Positions 9,601 to 17,926 of a stretch of 64,000 nucleotides of DNA are shown here, in pieces. Location of the stretch: contig NZ_AUCV01000002.1 in the NCBI RefSeq assembly GCF_000429945.1, forward strand, positions 124,001 to 188,000. Reading direction: 5' to 3'. Under the pieces are notes generated by a model. That model was not told the DNA's origin. It did not search any database and saw only the letters and a list, made by a program, of their open reading frames with translations. The DNA is from Desulfogranum japonicum DSM 18378 (lineage in GTDB: Bacteria; Desulfobacterota; Desulfobulbia; Desulfobulbales; Desulfobulbaceae). Position 1 is the first letter of the stretch. Each line of letters opens with the position of its first letter. Position numbers and translations under genes: made by a program.

Positions 9601-9667
9601 CCACACATTAACTGTACACAAAGCAGCAGATAAGCAGAGTGGTTTTCGTTTTGCCAGCGATTATTAA
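6662..9667 (+). CDS. dnaE2: Error-prone DNA polymerase III alpha subunit DnaE2 (ImuC)
   Basis: C-family polymerase that performs error-prone lesion bypass with ImuB at the clamp. Its 1001 residues fit DnaE2, which is shorter than replicative DnaE (about 1160). The N-terminal PHP domain (1-~210) starts with the metal-site motif HSHFSFMRG at 7-15. The polymerase core has GRGSGAASLVAY at 306-317 and the catalytic PDIDIDF at 345-351. The helix-hairpin-helix region and an OB-fold (about 900-990) follow. The DnaE2-type opening (VHSHFSFMRGTAS) and the imuB neighbour separate it from the housekeeping DnaE. The 101-bp gap before it holds two TATAAT-like boxes (6579-6584, 6638-6643) without convincing -35 boxes, so it may be read from the imuB promoter. 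Confidence 0.95.
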   Translation: MIPLGVHSHFSFMRGTASMPALCRYARKQGYSTVGLTDLGSLHGLWSFLAACEREQIKPIIGAEIHSNRQQIYCLVKNLRGYRHLCQLLTRAHRQLNFDLYQSLQELHQGMVCLAATPSLLRYCHEIEADTFAALPGGPNRKNSEMFRMAKQLHIPAVALSDAFFLQPSDHVLHQLLRAIDTNSSLSRINMQEQVEKNRYLAAPTEYRQRFNQWPETIMATHAVAERCNYRKPVFGLVMPPYTEDDARSILRYAAYEGALKRYGKPLPHPVVSRLDHELQVIEKMRFSSYFLVVRDIIGPVARTCGRGSGAASLVAYCLFITNVCPVKHNLYFERFLNPGRTDPPDIDIDFSWDERDTVLTGVLERFGCRAAMVCNHVLMQPRMAIRETAKVFGLPGAEVSQVTKRLPWMWRAHHHQEGYMDYISSLPQLRNETFAEPWPRIFRMAAQIAGTPRNLSVHPGGVIITPKPVDHYVPVETAPKGIPIIQWEKDGAEEAGLVKIDLLGNRSLGVIRDTIQAIGEQGIIFDEHSWEPEDDISTRQNIAKGNTMGCFYIESPATRLLQRKARTGDFAHLVLHSSIIRPAANEYIREYLRRLHGGQWQPLHPLVGNVLNETYGIMVYQEDVSRVAVQFGFSHADADRLRKIMSKKDRHHTLVDYQSQFSQSAAEKGVGQEDIARIWDMMMSFSGYSFCKPHSASYAKVSFQAAYLKTHYPAEFMAAVISNQGGFYSTFAYVSEARRLGIAIQPPDVNRSRIHWHGHDKKLRVGLMALNGLSHATMHTIIQKRNRGPYGSLMDFLQKVKPERNEAHALIHCGALDCLEPHTDKQQNRGVLFWILNIWLQQKHASPARLFGHGCSAPKLPEQPPLERLRNEYRILGFLCHIHPITLYDNYRQRFQTIKAEQISNSCSENQTIRFLGWLITGKIVGTKHGDLMEFLSFEDETGQVECTFFPQVYKRYCHLLHSKGPLLLEGIIDKEFGVHTLTVHKAADKQSGFRFASDY

Positions 9668-9686
9668 CCTGACGGCTATGGATCAT

Positions 9687-9706
9687 AGGGGTGAAGGTGC
9701 ACCCCT
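9687..9706. terminator. Hairpin between convergent dnaE2 and chemoreceptor genes
   Basis: AGGGGTG (9687-9693) pairs with CACCCCT (9700-9706) across a 6-nt loop, in the 66-bp gap between two converging genes. There is no T-run on either side, so it is at best a weak bidirectional terminator. Confidence 0.35.
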
Positions 9707-9733
9707 TGTCCGTTATTGGCTGACGGTTTCCTG

Positions 9734-11686
9734 CTATTGCCGAAAAGTATCCAGGGTTATTTTCAATTGTTCTGCCAGCCTAGAGAGTTCTTCGGCACTG
9801 GCCTGCACTTTATTGCTGCCGCTGTCGACGGCCTGGGATGCTTGATTGACCATGGATATTTCGTCTGCAATACCATTTGCCGCCACAGTACTCTGAGCAA
9901 CATGTTCATTCACCTCTGAAATACCTTCGGAGATCTGGGCAACATTTTGGCTTATTTCTGACGTAGCCGCAGACTGTTCCTCCACAGAGGTGGCGATAGT
10001 GGTTATTATGGCATTGATTTCACTGATAACCGTGGAAATACCTTCAATATCCATAATTGTTGTTTGGGTGGAACTCTGCATTTCTTCAATCTGCTTTTTA
10101 ATATCCACAGTTGCCTCAGCTGTTTGTCTGGCCAGCTCCTTAATTTCATTAGCCACAACGGCAAATCCTTTCCCAGCTTCCCCTGCCCGTGCCGCTTCAA
10201 TGGTAGCATTAAGAGCAAGTAGATTGGTCTGCTCGGATATTTCAGTGATAGCTTCGGTTACTTTACCTATTCTGTCCGCGCTCCCTCCCAATTCACTCAT
10301 TTTACCGGAGGCTAAAAGAGTTTTTTCAACTGCCTGCTCTGAAATAATCTTCGCCTGTTCCGTTTCTTGAGCTATTGTGCTGATTGTTGAAGACATTTCT
10401 TCAGTAGAGGAGGCCACCATATTGGTATTGGTGGCTGACTGCTCCATTGCCACTGAAACGGAATGGATATTGGCGTTCATGTCTTGCGTTGAGGCGGCAA
10501 CATTTTTCGTTTTCTGTGCTGCATCACTCGCCGCACCAATCAAATCACTAGAAATAACACTCAGTTCATCTGAAGAAGAAGAGATGGTATTGATGCCCAG
10601 GGAAAGATCGGTGATGATAGCCGAAATATTGGTGCGCATTGTATTAAGACTTGCAGCCAGCTCCTGAAACTCATATCTGAATCTCCCTGAAAGTTCCTGG
10701 GACAGTTTCCCGCTGGCAATATTTTTGGCAAAAACTTCCATGTGCTTGAGGGGAGTGACAAACAATTTTCTCATCAGGAAGTTGATCAGCAAAATAACAA
10801 GAACTACAGTGGCTATTCCCATGATCAAGAGAATAATTTTCTGCTTGCTCGCGCTTGCTGCAAGCTCATCTTCATAGGCACTCATTGCTATTACCCAACC
10901 TGTGGCTTCGTTGGTTGTAAATGCCAGTATCTTCTTTTCTCCTTTCCACGTATAGCTCACTGTGCCTTCTTTATTCTTCAGCATGGTCTGGGTAAAAGCA
11001 TATTGCGATATATTCTCCAGAAGAAGCTTTTTATCAGCTGCATGGGCAATAAGTCGTCCCTCATGGTCGATGACGAAAGCATACCCTCTTTTGCCAAAGG
11101 CAATGGGATCGATGAAAACCCTGGTAAAACTGGTCCAGTTGGGGACGACCGCCGCTCCACCCACAATATCTCCGTTCCTGTCATAGACAGGCTGTGAGAT
11201 GGCAAAAAACAGGGAGCCATCAACTTTGCTTTTAAGCAGGGTTTTCTGAATAAATTCAGCCTTGCCGGAAAGAGCAGCCTTACAATAATCTCTACTGCTT
11301 ACATCGACACCCTTAATATTTTTTAATCCCGAATCAAAACCCTGGGTGATTTTTCCTTGCTGGTCAAACACATAAAGATAATTGTAATTGCTGTATTTCT
11401 TGATGAATGTTTCCAGGCGTTTTTCCCCGACCGGGCTCTCTCCGGTCAAGGAATTGGTAATGGCAGACTGGTGAGCTAGAGAAAAGAGCAGATTACCTGC
11501 CCCGTTGAGATATTGGTTGAGGGATTGGTTGACAGAACGGGCCATGCCCAGCATGCTTTCCTGTTGATTGTGCAGCACCATGCTTCTTGAGGAAAAATTG
11601 ATATAGAGCACGAGGCCTGCCACGGCAATGAGAATCACAAAAGAGACATACATGGTCAAAATTCTACTGATACTTTTCTTAAACAT
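9734..11686 (-). CDS. Methyl-accepting chemotaxis protein with dCache-like sensor
   Basis: Inner-membrane chemoreceptor of 650 residues. A transmembrane helix (about 11-31) precedes a periplasmic double-Cache-like sensor (about 35-280) with [18 protein letters not shown] and [15 protein letters not shown], typical of the two Cache lobes. A second transmembrane helix (about 283-305), a HAMP domain with [17 protein letters not shown], and the long cytoplasmic coiled-coil signalling domain follow. The conserved hairpin tip is clear ([19 protein letters not shown], then [14 protein letters not shown]). The ligand is unknown; dCache domains usually bind amino acids, organic acids or amines. It is monocistronic here. 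No che genes are in the window. Confidence 0.93.
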   Translation of the reverse strand: MFKKSISRILTMYVSFVILIAVAGLVLYINFSSRSMVLHNQQESMLGMARSVNQSLNQYLNGAGNLLFSLAHQSAITNSLTGESPVGEKRLETFIKKYSNYNYLYVFDQQGKITQGFDSGLKNIKGVDVSSRDYCKAALSGKAEFIQKTLLKSKVDGSLFFAISQPVYDRNGDIVGGAAVVPNWTSFTRVFIDPIAFGKRGYAFVIDHEGRLIAHAADKKLLLENISQYAFTQTMLKNKEGTVSYTWKGEKKILAFTTNEATGWVIAMSAYEDELAASASKQKIILLIMGIATVVLVILLINFLMRKLFVTPLKHMEVFAKNIASGKLSQELSGRFRYEFQELAASLNTMRTNISAIITDLSLGINTISSSSDELSVISSDLIGAASDAAQKTKNVAASTQDMNANIHSVSVAMEQSATNTNMVASSTEEMSSTISTIAQETEQAKIISEQAVEKTLLASGKMSELGGSADRIGKVTEAITEISEQTNLLALNATIEAARAGEAGKGFAVVANEIKELARQTAEATVDIKKQIEEMQSSTQTTIMDIEGISTVISEINAIITTIATSVEEQSAATSEISQNVAQISEGISEVNEHVAQSTVAANGIADEISMVNQASQAVDSGSNKVQASAEELSRLAEQLKITLDTFRQ

Positions 11687-11883
11687 ACGTAACCTTAAAA
11701 AAATTTGAATTAACGTATTAACATCTCAATAGATTATTGTCTCAAGCTCTACAGAAAGTGTATACCATCCTATTTTTTTTTCCAGAAATTTATCCTGGGC
11801 TTCGAATTTCGATATATTTTCGGATCCTTGTCATAGTTGCGGGAGATAAGGAGGTATACTGTCTAGAATGCGCACGAATATAA

Positions 11884-12054
11884 CGCTGTGGGATTACTGT
11901 TGTAAGAGGTAAAAAAGGTAAAGGTCGTCCCAGAATCTATGGGAACCGTCTTGGCAGTGCTGATGACTGTGCAGAGAGATGGCGTGACATGGCAACGAGT
12001 TGTACCTGGGGCGCCTCAGTAATTCATGGCAGGCTTATCGAAAACGGGCCGTAA
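11884..12054 (+). pseudogene. Possible transposase fragment (decayed)
   Basis: An open stretch of 56 codons without a start codon. It contains KGKGRPRIYGNRLGSADD, resembling the basic GRPRxYGxRLGS segment in several DDE-type transposases, then AERWRDMA. It ends at a stop at 12052-12054 and the homology-like character then disappears. The absence of a start and flanking coding sequence argues for a remnant. The family cannot be fixed by eye. Confidence 0.4.
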
Positions 12055-12257
12055 AACAGGAAGCTTCTGCATCTTAAGGAACCGTCAAAATTTATGGCTC
12101 CCCGCTTTTCAGGAAAATCCATAAAAAATCACATCACTTCAGGCGTTGGAACTACAGACAGCTTCTGGGTCTGATAAAAATATTGCATAGCAGTAAAAAT
12201 GCATCTACAAGAAAGGGGAGAAATATTTACAAAATATTTACCTCTCATCTAATTTTA

Positions 12258-12440
12258 TTAAATAGCGTATTCGCTTGCTCGAACATGCTGTTGTAGATGT
12301 GCAACTGTCGCAAGATCATAGGGTTGCCTTAAAAATAGGTCAAAATGCCCACGAAACAACTCGGCAGTAACGCGCATTGGACGTAGGCAGTATTGAGTAA
12401 GCGGAAAAAATGCGACTTTTGCATTGGAGGGAGACTGGAA
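12258..12440 (-). pseudogene. C-terminal remnant of an unidentified protein
   Basis: A minus-strand open stretch of 60 codons, bounded by a stop at 12441-12443, with protein-like composition. It includes LTQYCLRPMRVTAELF and DLATVAHLQQHVRASEYAI, and ends at a stop at 12258-12260. The only in-frame ATG (12377) would give a 39-residue peptide. It lies between the plus-strand transposase-like fragment and the EamA gene, so a mobile-element remnant is plausible, but I do not recognise the family. A small functional gene starting at 12377 cannot be excluded. Confidence 0.35.
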
Positions 12441-12476
12441 TCAGTCACCTGCTGGATACTTTTCAACACCTTTTTT

Positions 12477-13391
12477 ATGAATATTCCCACGTATTTTTCC
12501 CTCATCCTGACCACTTTTTTCTGGGGCGGGACATTTATTGCCGGTCGTGCCCTGGCGGGATCAGTTCCTCCGGCCACTGCCGCATTTTATCGTTTTGCCA
12601 TTGCCTCGGTCGCGCTCCTGGCTCTCTGCCGCATCATTGACGGTCGCTTGTCCTTCCCGCCCCCCAGTCTCTGGTTTTCCCTGCTGTTGCTCGGATTTAC
12701 CGGTGTATTCAGTTACAATATCTGTTTTTTTAACGGACTGCACTACATCGAGGCGGGGCGTGCTTCACTCATCATTTCACTCAACCCTCTGGCCATTACA
12801 CTTTTTGCCTCTCTGTTTTTTCACGAGACGCTAACACTCAGGCAATTAAGCGGTGTTATTTGCTCACTCGTTGGCGCCATTTTTGTTATTAGCAACGGTC
12901 ACCCCGCTGTCATTCTCACCGGCAGTTTTGGCCGAGGTGAACTGGCAATACTCGGCTGTGTCATCAGTTGGGCTACCTATTCCCTGGTGGGACGCTCTGT
13001 GGTCAAGACACTTACCCCGTTGTCAGCTGTACTCTATTCATCCATTCTCGGCTGCCTGATGCTCCTTTTTCCAGCCTTACAGGAAGGCCACCTATTGCTA
13101 GCCAAATACTCATTTATGGACGTTGTCAATATCGCTTACCTTGGTCTCTGCGGTACTGCCATCGGCTTTTCTCTCTATTACCAGGCAATCCGAAAAATCG
13201 GCGCAACCAGGTCGAGCGTATTTATCAATCTCGTGCCGGTGTTTGCCATTCTGCTTTCATGGGTTATGCTTGGAGAAGCAATCAAACCGAGTGTGCTCTC
13301 CGGTGGCTTGCTAGTTCTGGCCGGAGTATCGCTCACCAATATGCCGAAGAAAAACAAAAAGAAGATTCTGTTCAAAAGGAATGCCACCTGA
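12477..13391 (+). CDS. EamA/DMT-family 10-helix transporter
   Basis: Inner-membrane drug/metabolite transporter superfamily permease of 304 residues with two tandem EamA repeats of five helices. The typical start MNIPTYFSLILTTFFWGGTF matches the conserved FWG(G/S)xF of helix 1. The repeat boundary falls near LGCVISWATYSLVGR, and the protein ends in a lysine-rich cytoplasmic tail. I chose the ATG at 12477 because an upstream TTG (12393) would add 28 unrelated residues; neither start has a good Shine-Dalgarno sequence. The substrate cannot be predicted; relatives export amino acids or metabolites. It is monocistronic and converges with ppk. Confidence 0.9.
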   Translation: MNIPTYFSLILTTFFWGGTFIAGRALAGSVPPATAAFYRFAIASVALLALCRIIDGRLSFPPPSLWFSLLLLGFTGVFSYNICFFNGLHYIEAGRASLIISLNPLAITLFASLFFHETLTLRQLSGVICSLVGAIFVISNGHPAVILTGSFGRGELAILGCVISWATYSLVGRSVVKTLTPLSAVLYSSILGCLMLLFPALQEGHLLLAKYSFMDVVNIAYLGLCGTAIGFSLYYQAIRKIGATRSSVFINLVPVFAILLSWVMLGEAIKPSVLSGGLLVLAGVSLTNMPKKNKKKILFKRNAT

Positions 13392-13509
13392 AATCAGTGC
13401 CCGGTGAGGTTTCCATTCATTTTTGGTTGCGGAACCGTTGTCTCAAAATCACAGGAGCCGCCTAGCAGTGGTGATGTTAAAAGGTTTTAATAATGTCTTT
13501 TTTTTGAAA

Positions 13510-13570
13510 CATGTGGCTATTTTTCACATGCATTGTTGCCTGCCCTCGAACTGAGCATCCCCTTTGGGGA
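13510..13570. terminator. Two short hairpins between convergent eamA-type gene and ppk
   Basis: CATGTG/CACATG (13510-13515 and 13525-13530) and TCCCC/GGGGA (13558-13562 and 13566-13570, 3-nt loop) sit in the convergent gap. Neither has an ideal T-run, so a terminator role is tentative. Confidence 0.3.
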
Positions 13571-13592
13571 CACTATCTAGCAATCGACGACC

Positions 13593-15824
13593 TTATTTAT
13601 TTTTTCGTTTGGCTATTTTTTTAGTAGCAAACTTCTTCTTGTACTGTTTTCTGGCCGCTGCCAGGCGCTCCGCACTCCTTTCAATCAAGAGATCTTGACT
13701 GGATCGAATTTGGTCGACCTCTGCAGGTTGACGCTGGATATAGCTTCCATCAGATTGCATATCCCAGGCGCTTCGTTGATCTGCAAGTTGCAGGTCTAAA
13801 ATTTCCCGTAACTGTCCTCTTAAGGTTTCATCGACTATCGGCGTGATGACCTCTACCCTTCGTTCCAGATTGCGCTTCATCAAATCAGCCGAACCAATGA
13901 AATATTTTTCATCACCCCGATTTTTGAAGTAATAAACACGGGCATGTTCAAGAAATCGTCCAACTATGGAAATAACAGAAATATTTTCTGAAAGTCCTGG
14001 TATTCCTGGTCTGAGCAGACAGCTGTCTCGAACAATCAGATTGATCTGTACGCCAGCCTGGGAGGCCTGATACAGTGCGGCAATGATATCAGAGTCGGTC
14101 AAGGCATTGGTTTTGAGCTGAATCAATCCTGGATTTTCAGTTGTGTGGTTATCTATTTCGGCCTGGATATACTCCAGAAGAGCGTTTTTTAAAACCCGCG
14201 GCGAAGGCAATAGTTTGATATATTTACGCTGCGGCGCATATCCCATGGTAAGAAAATTAAACAACTCGGTCAAATCTCGTCCGATTTCAGGGTCACAGGT
14301 TAACACGCCCAAATCACTATATAGCCTTGCGGTTCCAGCGTGATAATTCCCAGTTCCCACATGGGCATATCTTTTCAGGCCATTGTAGTCTCTTCTTACT
14401 ACAAAAATAACCTTGGAATGGGTCTTTAACCCCACAACACCATAGGTAACATGAATACCGGCTTCTTCCAGATAGGTCGCCCAGTGAATATTTGCAGACT
14501 CATCAAATCGCGCCATCAACTCCACCACAACGGCTACCTGCTTGCCGTTATGTGCAGCATCAAGTAAATATTGGATAATACGTGAGTCTGAAGATGTTCT
14601 GTACAAAGTCATTTTAATGGCAAGCACTTTAGGATCAGTACTGGCTTCCTTGAGAAAACGCTCAATGGATGCACTAAAAGATTCATATGGGTGCTGCAAC
14701 AGGAAAGGACCTTCTTTACGAATCAGATGAAATATATTAGGAGCATCGCTGTCCAGCTTATAATGATTCAAAGGTTGGTGTGCTGGATACATAAGCGCTG
14801 GCTTGTTGATGCCCACAATCTGCATCAGATCATGCTTATCCATGATACCGTTGACTGTAAATACATCCATTCTGGAGTCAATACCAAGCTCGGCAGCCAA
14901 CATCCCCCTATGTTGCGGGGTCATGTAGTCACTGACCTCCAGACGAACAATCTCTGCAAATTTACGGTCACGCAGTGCAGACTCAATCATGGATAGCAGA
15001 TCGGTAGCCTGATCAACGGTATTTTCGGTTACTGCGTTTCTGGTAACCCTGAACAGTTCAGCACTATCTATAACCATGCCAGGAAAAATCTTATCCAGAT
15101 TATTGGCAACCACATCTTCGTAACGTACATAAATATGCTTGTGTGCATCCACACGTATAAACCGGGGGATACCTCCAACTCCAATGGGCATTTTAATACG
15201 GTTTAAAAAGATATGATTGTCGTTTTTATGATGGGTTGCCACCAGAAGATTCAGGGAAAGATTGGAAATAAATGGAAACGGGTGTGCAGGATCCATTCCC
15301 TGTGGAGTCAGCAGCATGTAAATATTTTCGTCAAAATAAATATCTATGCTCTTCTGGTGCTCCTGTTCAAGCTGGCTATATTCAAGTAGATGCACTTGTT
15401 CATCTGCAAGCAATGCAAGAAGTTGTGTCTCAAGGGCTTGCTGCTGAGACAGAATATCCCGGACAACTTCATATGCCTCTTTGATCTGCTGCTGGGGCGT
15501 TCGTCCGTCCACAGAGAGTTTTTTCAAGCCAGCCCCAACCTGCTGCTTCAACCCCCCTATACGTTTCATGAAAAACTCATCCAGGTTGGAACTGATAATG
15601 GACATGAACTTCACACGTTCCAAGAGAGGGGTACGATCATCCTGTCCCTCATGGAGTACCCGACGATTAAACTCCAGCCACGTAAGCTCCCGATTCAAAT
15701 ACCATTCCGAACTTGAGAGATCAAATTGATCTTTTCCGTCTTCCAGCATCTCTAAAAGTGCAACGGATGATTCTGCAACCGAAAAAATTTTCTGTTTATC
15801 GTCTGTCATTTTTACATTTGCCAT
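13593..15824 (-). CDS. ppk: Polyphosphate kinase 1
   Basis: Makes inorganic polyphosphate from ATP reversibly, through a phosphohistidine. The 743 residues include the N-terminal domain (YLNRELTWLEFNRRVLHE at 42-59), the head domain, and two C-terminal PLD-like domains. HPYESFSASIERFLKEA (378-394) is a PPK1 signature, and the predicted autophosphorylated histidine is His469 in LKTHSKV. The C-terminus ends in a lysine/arginine-rich tail (KKKFATKKIAKRKNK). It is followed 21 bp before its stop-side neighbour by no co-directional gene except the lipoprotein upstream, so it may be expressed together with that gene. Confidence 0.97.
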   Translation of the reverse strand: MANVKMTDDKQKIFSVAESSVALLEMLEDGKDQFDLSSSEWYLNRELTWLEFNRRVLHEGQDDRTPLLERVKFMSIISSNLDEFFMKRIGGLKQQVGAGLKKLSVDGRTPQQQIKEAYEVVRDILSQQQALETQLLALLADEQVHLLEYSQLEQEHQKSIDIYFDENIYMLLTPQGMDPAHPFPFISNLSLNLLVATHHKNDNHIFLNRIKMPIGVGGIPRFIRVDAHKHIYVRYEDVVANNLDKIFPGMVIDSAELFRVTRNAVTENTVDQATDLLSMIESALRDRKFAEIVRLEVSDYMTPQHRGMLAAELGIDSRMDVFTVNGIMDKHDLMQIVGINKPALMYPAHQPLNHYKLDSDAPNIFHLIRKEGPFLLQHPYESFSASIERFLKEASTDPKVLAIKMTLYRTSSDSRIIQYLLDAAHNGKQVAVVVELMARFDESANIHWATYLEEAGIHVTYGVVGLKTHSKVIFVVRRDYNGLKRYAHVGTGNYHAGTARLYSDLGVLTCDPEIGRDLTELFNFLTMGYAPQRKYIKLLPSPRVLKNALLEYIQAEIDNHTTENPGLIQLKTNALTDSDIIAALYQASQAGVQINLIVRDSCLLRPGIPGLSENISVISIVGRFLEHARVYYFKNRGDEKYFIGSADLMKRNLERRVEVITPIVDETLRGQLREILDLQLADQRSAWDMQSDGSYIQRQPAEVDQIRSSQDLLIERSAERLAAARKQYKKKFATKKIAKRKNK

Positions 15825-15845
15825 AACGGTTTGTTTGGTAAGGTA

Positions 15846-16409
15846 TTATTTTTCATGGCCAGGGGGGAAATGATTCAATATCTCAGCTACGTATTCATCA
15901 ATAAAATGCTGCATTTTCTCCTGATCATCGTATTTCCTGCTCATGCGAATGCCCTCACCTCGCCATATCAACTCGGAATCCGCAGCTCTTATAATATCTA
16001 TAATCAGCGTCCCTTCCGTATAGTAATGGATATCTACCCTGTCCCTGTAATAATAGCTTCTCGGCCAGGGGTACATGTAAAATCCATGGGGACCGCCCCA
16101 GTCAATAACCTGCATTTTGTTTTCAAAACCAGCTTGTACTGCCAGGTACACGTCAGGTGTATCAGCCAGGATATATCCCCGGCCCTGCATGTAGGTGTTA
16201 ACACCTTCAACAATGCGTTTTTTCAGTAAAGGGTTTGCCTGCAACGCATCACCTGGTATTTGAATCTCTGTCCAACCATATGTGCGAATGCCTTGAAACG
16301 CTGCATTCTGATCAAAATCATAATGTACGCTGATGGGATTGCAACCGCTACAGAGACATAGAGAAACCAGGTATGCGCAACATACAAAAAATCGGGATAA
16401 AAAGATCAT
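15846..16409 (-). CDS. DUF4136-like lipoprotein
   Basis: A putative envelope lipoprotein of 187 residues. From the ATG at 16409 the N-terminus is a signal sequence ending in a lipobox-like LCSGC with Cys23, followed by VHYDFDQNAAFQGIRTYGW, typical of the DUF4136 family. A good Shine-Dalgarno (GGGAGAAG) precedes this ATG; a start at 16451 would add 14 residues before the signal peptide. It lies just upstream of ppk on the same strand (21-bp gap), so co-transcription is likely. Function unknown. Confidence 0.8.
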   Translation of the reverse strand: MIFLSRFFVCCAYLVSLCLCSGCNPISVHYDFDQNAAFQGIRTYGWTEIQIPGDALQANPLLKKRIVEGVNTYMQGRGYILADTPDVYLAVQAGFENKMQVIDWGGPHGFYMYPWPRSYYYRDRVDIHYYTEGTLIIDIIRAADSELIWRGEGIRMSRKYDDQEKMQHFIDEYVAEILNHFPPGHEK

Positions 16410-16613
16410 AAATCTTCTCCCATGAAAATGGTTTGAAGACTTCTCGAACAAAAATCCTTATTTATGGATAGATACTGACTACATATTATAAGCTGGAAGC
16501 GGTGAGAATGAAAGTTAAAGATGTGTTAGGATTTTTTCAGCAGCTCCGGTCAGAGTGCCAGGGCGATTGTCGAACATTTCTGAAAATACTCTGGTGATCA
16601 GGAATGTTCAAGC

Positions 16614-16640
16614 AAGCCCTCCGGGTTACCCGGAGGGCTT
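16614..16640 (-). terminator. Strong 13-bp hairpin downstream of pldA
   Basis: AAGCCCTCCGGGT (16614-16626) and ACCCGGAGGGCTT (16628-16640) form a perfect 13-bp inverted repeat with a nominal 1-nt loop. It sits 38 bp past the pldA stop. No long T-run follows on the minus strand, but its strength and position suggest termination or mRNA 3-prime-end protection. Confidence 0.6.
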
Positions 16641-16677
16641 AGCAGTGTATATTCACACAAGTCATGGAAAATGCAGA

Positions 16678-17718
16678 TTAAAGCCAATCGGTCAGAGAGA
16701 CACCAATACCTATACGGTTAGTGTGCTGGTTATAATCAATCAGACTTTCACCATAACCATTGAAATATTGAACATATCCCCGGAGATATGGCCAGTATAA
16801 AAGAGGAAAGCTCCAACTGAGTTGCACCGCACCTTTTGAAAATTCGGATTCTATATTGTTGCGGGTCATCAGGCTGAACACGTTCTCTTTGTATCGATAG
16901 GCTGCAAGGAGCTCACAATGCCCCATGTAGTCACTGATATCGGGATTGTCATCATCAGCTTCGGATTCCGGGATACGAACCCACGGCTTAAAACCAAGGG
17001 CCAGATTGCCATGCTCTAAGGTAATATTGGCATACACCCTGTTCCAACTTCTTGAGAGTGTGCCCCCCTGCCCGTTTGACTGATGACTAAAGCCAATCCT
17101 ACTCAACGTGTTGTTAAAGCCAAGCATATTCCATTCAGGATGAAATTGCAGCCAAACTTCTGGTTCATGGTTGGTCTCGCGAAATGGCGAGGAGATATCA
17201 TCGTTGAATACCTGCCAGAATGATCGATTGGTATAGGCGGCATAGATATCCATGGAACTGCCAAATAAATCCGTCATCAGGGGAAACTTGACAGACAGCT
17301 GAAATTGAGCCTCCATATCGTCGAAACGGACATCCTGGACCCCATATTGCTCGTTAAACGGATCCTCGTTATATCCATCTGAATTGTGGGCAAAGAAAAG
17401 CAGATAATTGGGTTTATGCGCCATGAGTGTAAACGGTTCAAGAACATGCTCATTATCAAGCTTTACTCTTTCCTCAACTACCCCCACTTCGATCTTATTT
17501 TTCGTGCTGATGCCGGCCTGTTCTGGAACCGCCTTGACAGCAGTTTCCTTTTGTTGCCGATTCTGACAACGCTCCCTGAGTTGTCCCATGGTAACATCAT
17601 CCGCAGCTGTTTCCATGGCTTTATAAAGACACTGTTTAAACGTGTCTGCCTGAACATACAAGGGAAAGATAACTACACCGCATATACAAAAAAAAGAAAA
17701 CAGCCACATTCTATTCAT
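16678..17718 (-). CDS. pldA: Outer-membrane phospholipase A1 (OMPLA)
   Basis: Calcium-dependent outer-membrane lipase that hydrolyses phospholipids reaching the outer leaflet. The 346 residues begin with a signal peptide (cleavage probably after VQA, near 24), then a non-conserved linker (25-~95), then the 12-stranded barrel. The catalytic triad is visible: His212 and Ser214 in GFSHQSNGQ and Asn226 in RSWNR. The final residue of the chain is Leu, not the usual Phe, after GVSLTDW. It is 23 bp downstream of the small zinc-finger-like gene, in a run folD - small gene - pldA on one strand. Confidence 0.93.
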   Translation of the reverse strand: MNRMWLFSFFCICGVVIFPLYVQADTFKQCLYKAMETAADDVTMGQLRERCQNRQQKETAVKAVPEQAGISTKNKIEVGVVEERVKLDNEHVLEPFTLMAHKPNYLLFFAHNSDGYNEDPFNEQYGVQDVRFDDMEAQFQLSVKFPLMTDLFGSSMDIYAAYTNRSFWQVFNDDISSPFRETNHEPEVWLQFHPEWNMLGFNNTLSRIGFSHQSNGQGGTLSRSWNRVYANITLEHGNLALGFKPWVRIPESEADDDNPDISDYMGHCELLAAYRYKENVFSLMTRNNIESEFSKGAVQLSWSFPLLYWPYLRGYVQYFNGYGESLIDYNQHTNRIGIGVSLTDWL

Positions 17719-17741
17719 ACAACGTTTACCAAGACCGAGCT

Positions 17742-17921
17742 TTAAGCTTCTTTATTCTCTTCAGAGGCTTTTTCATCATCTTCAAGAATGTATCCAAGAC
17801 CATAACAAGCCGGGCACTCCTCCCTGGTAATAAAGAATCGACTTTCTCCTTGAAAATAGCCAATCTCCCCAGATCCACCGCAGGTGTCACAAATCTTTTT
17901 CTTTTCTTGTGAATCAGCCAT
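17742..17921 (-). CDS. 59-residue protein with two CxxCxGxG-like zinc motifs
   Basis: A short gene between folD and pldA. The 59-residue product has two DnaJ-type cysteine repeats: CDTCGGSG (11-18) and CPACYGLG (36-43), about 25 residues apart, with a lysine-rich N-terminus and acidic C-terminal tail. Two such CxxC pairs probably bind one zinc ion. It starts 5 bp after the folD stop and ends 23 bp before pldA, so it is probably in one operon with both. Standalone DnaJ-like zinc-finger proteins of this size are known but poorly described; a role in protein folding or a metal-linked process is only an inference. Confidence 0.8.
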   Translation of the reverse strand: MADSQEKKKICDTCGGSGEIGYFQGESRFFITREECPACYGLGYILEDDEKASEENKEA

Positions 17922-17926
17922 GAAAC

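Larger units (their letters stand above)
11687..12476. other. 790-bp region with decayed coding fragments
   Basis: No intact gene is seen between the chemoreceptor and the EamA transporter. Two stretches look like remnants of coding sequence on opposite strands (11884-12054 plus and 12258-12440 minus), described separately. The rest is AT-rich non-coding sequence. Confidence 0.6.

Noticed and set aside
12329-12577. Minus-strand frame overlapping the eamA-type start
   Set aside because: It overlaps the transporter gene and another more protein-like frame; composition is not convincing.
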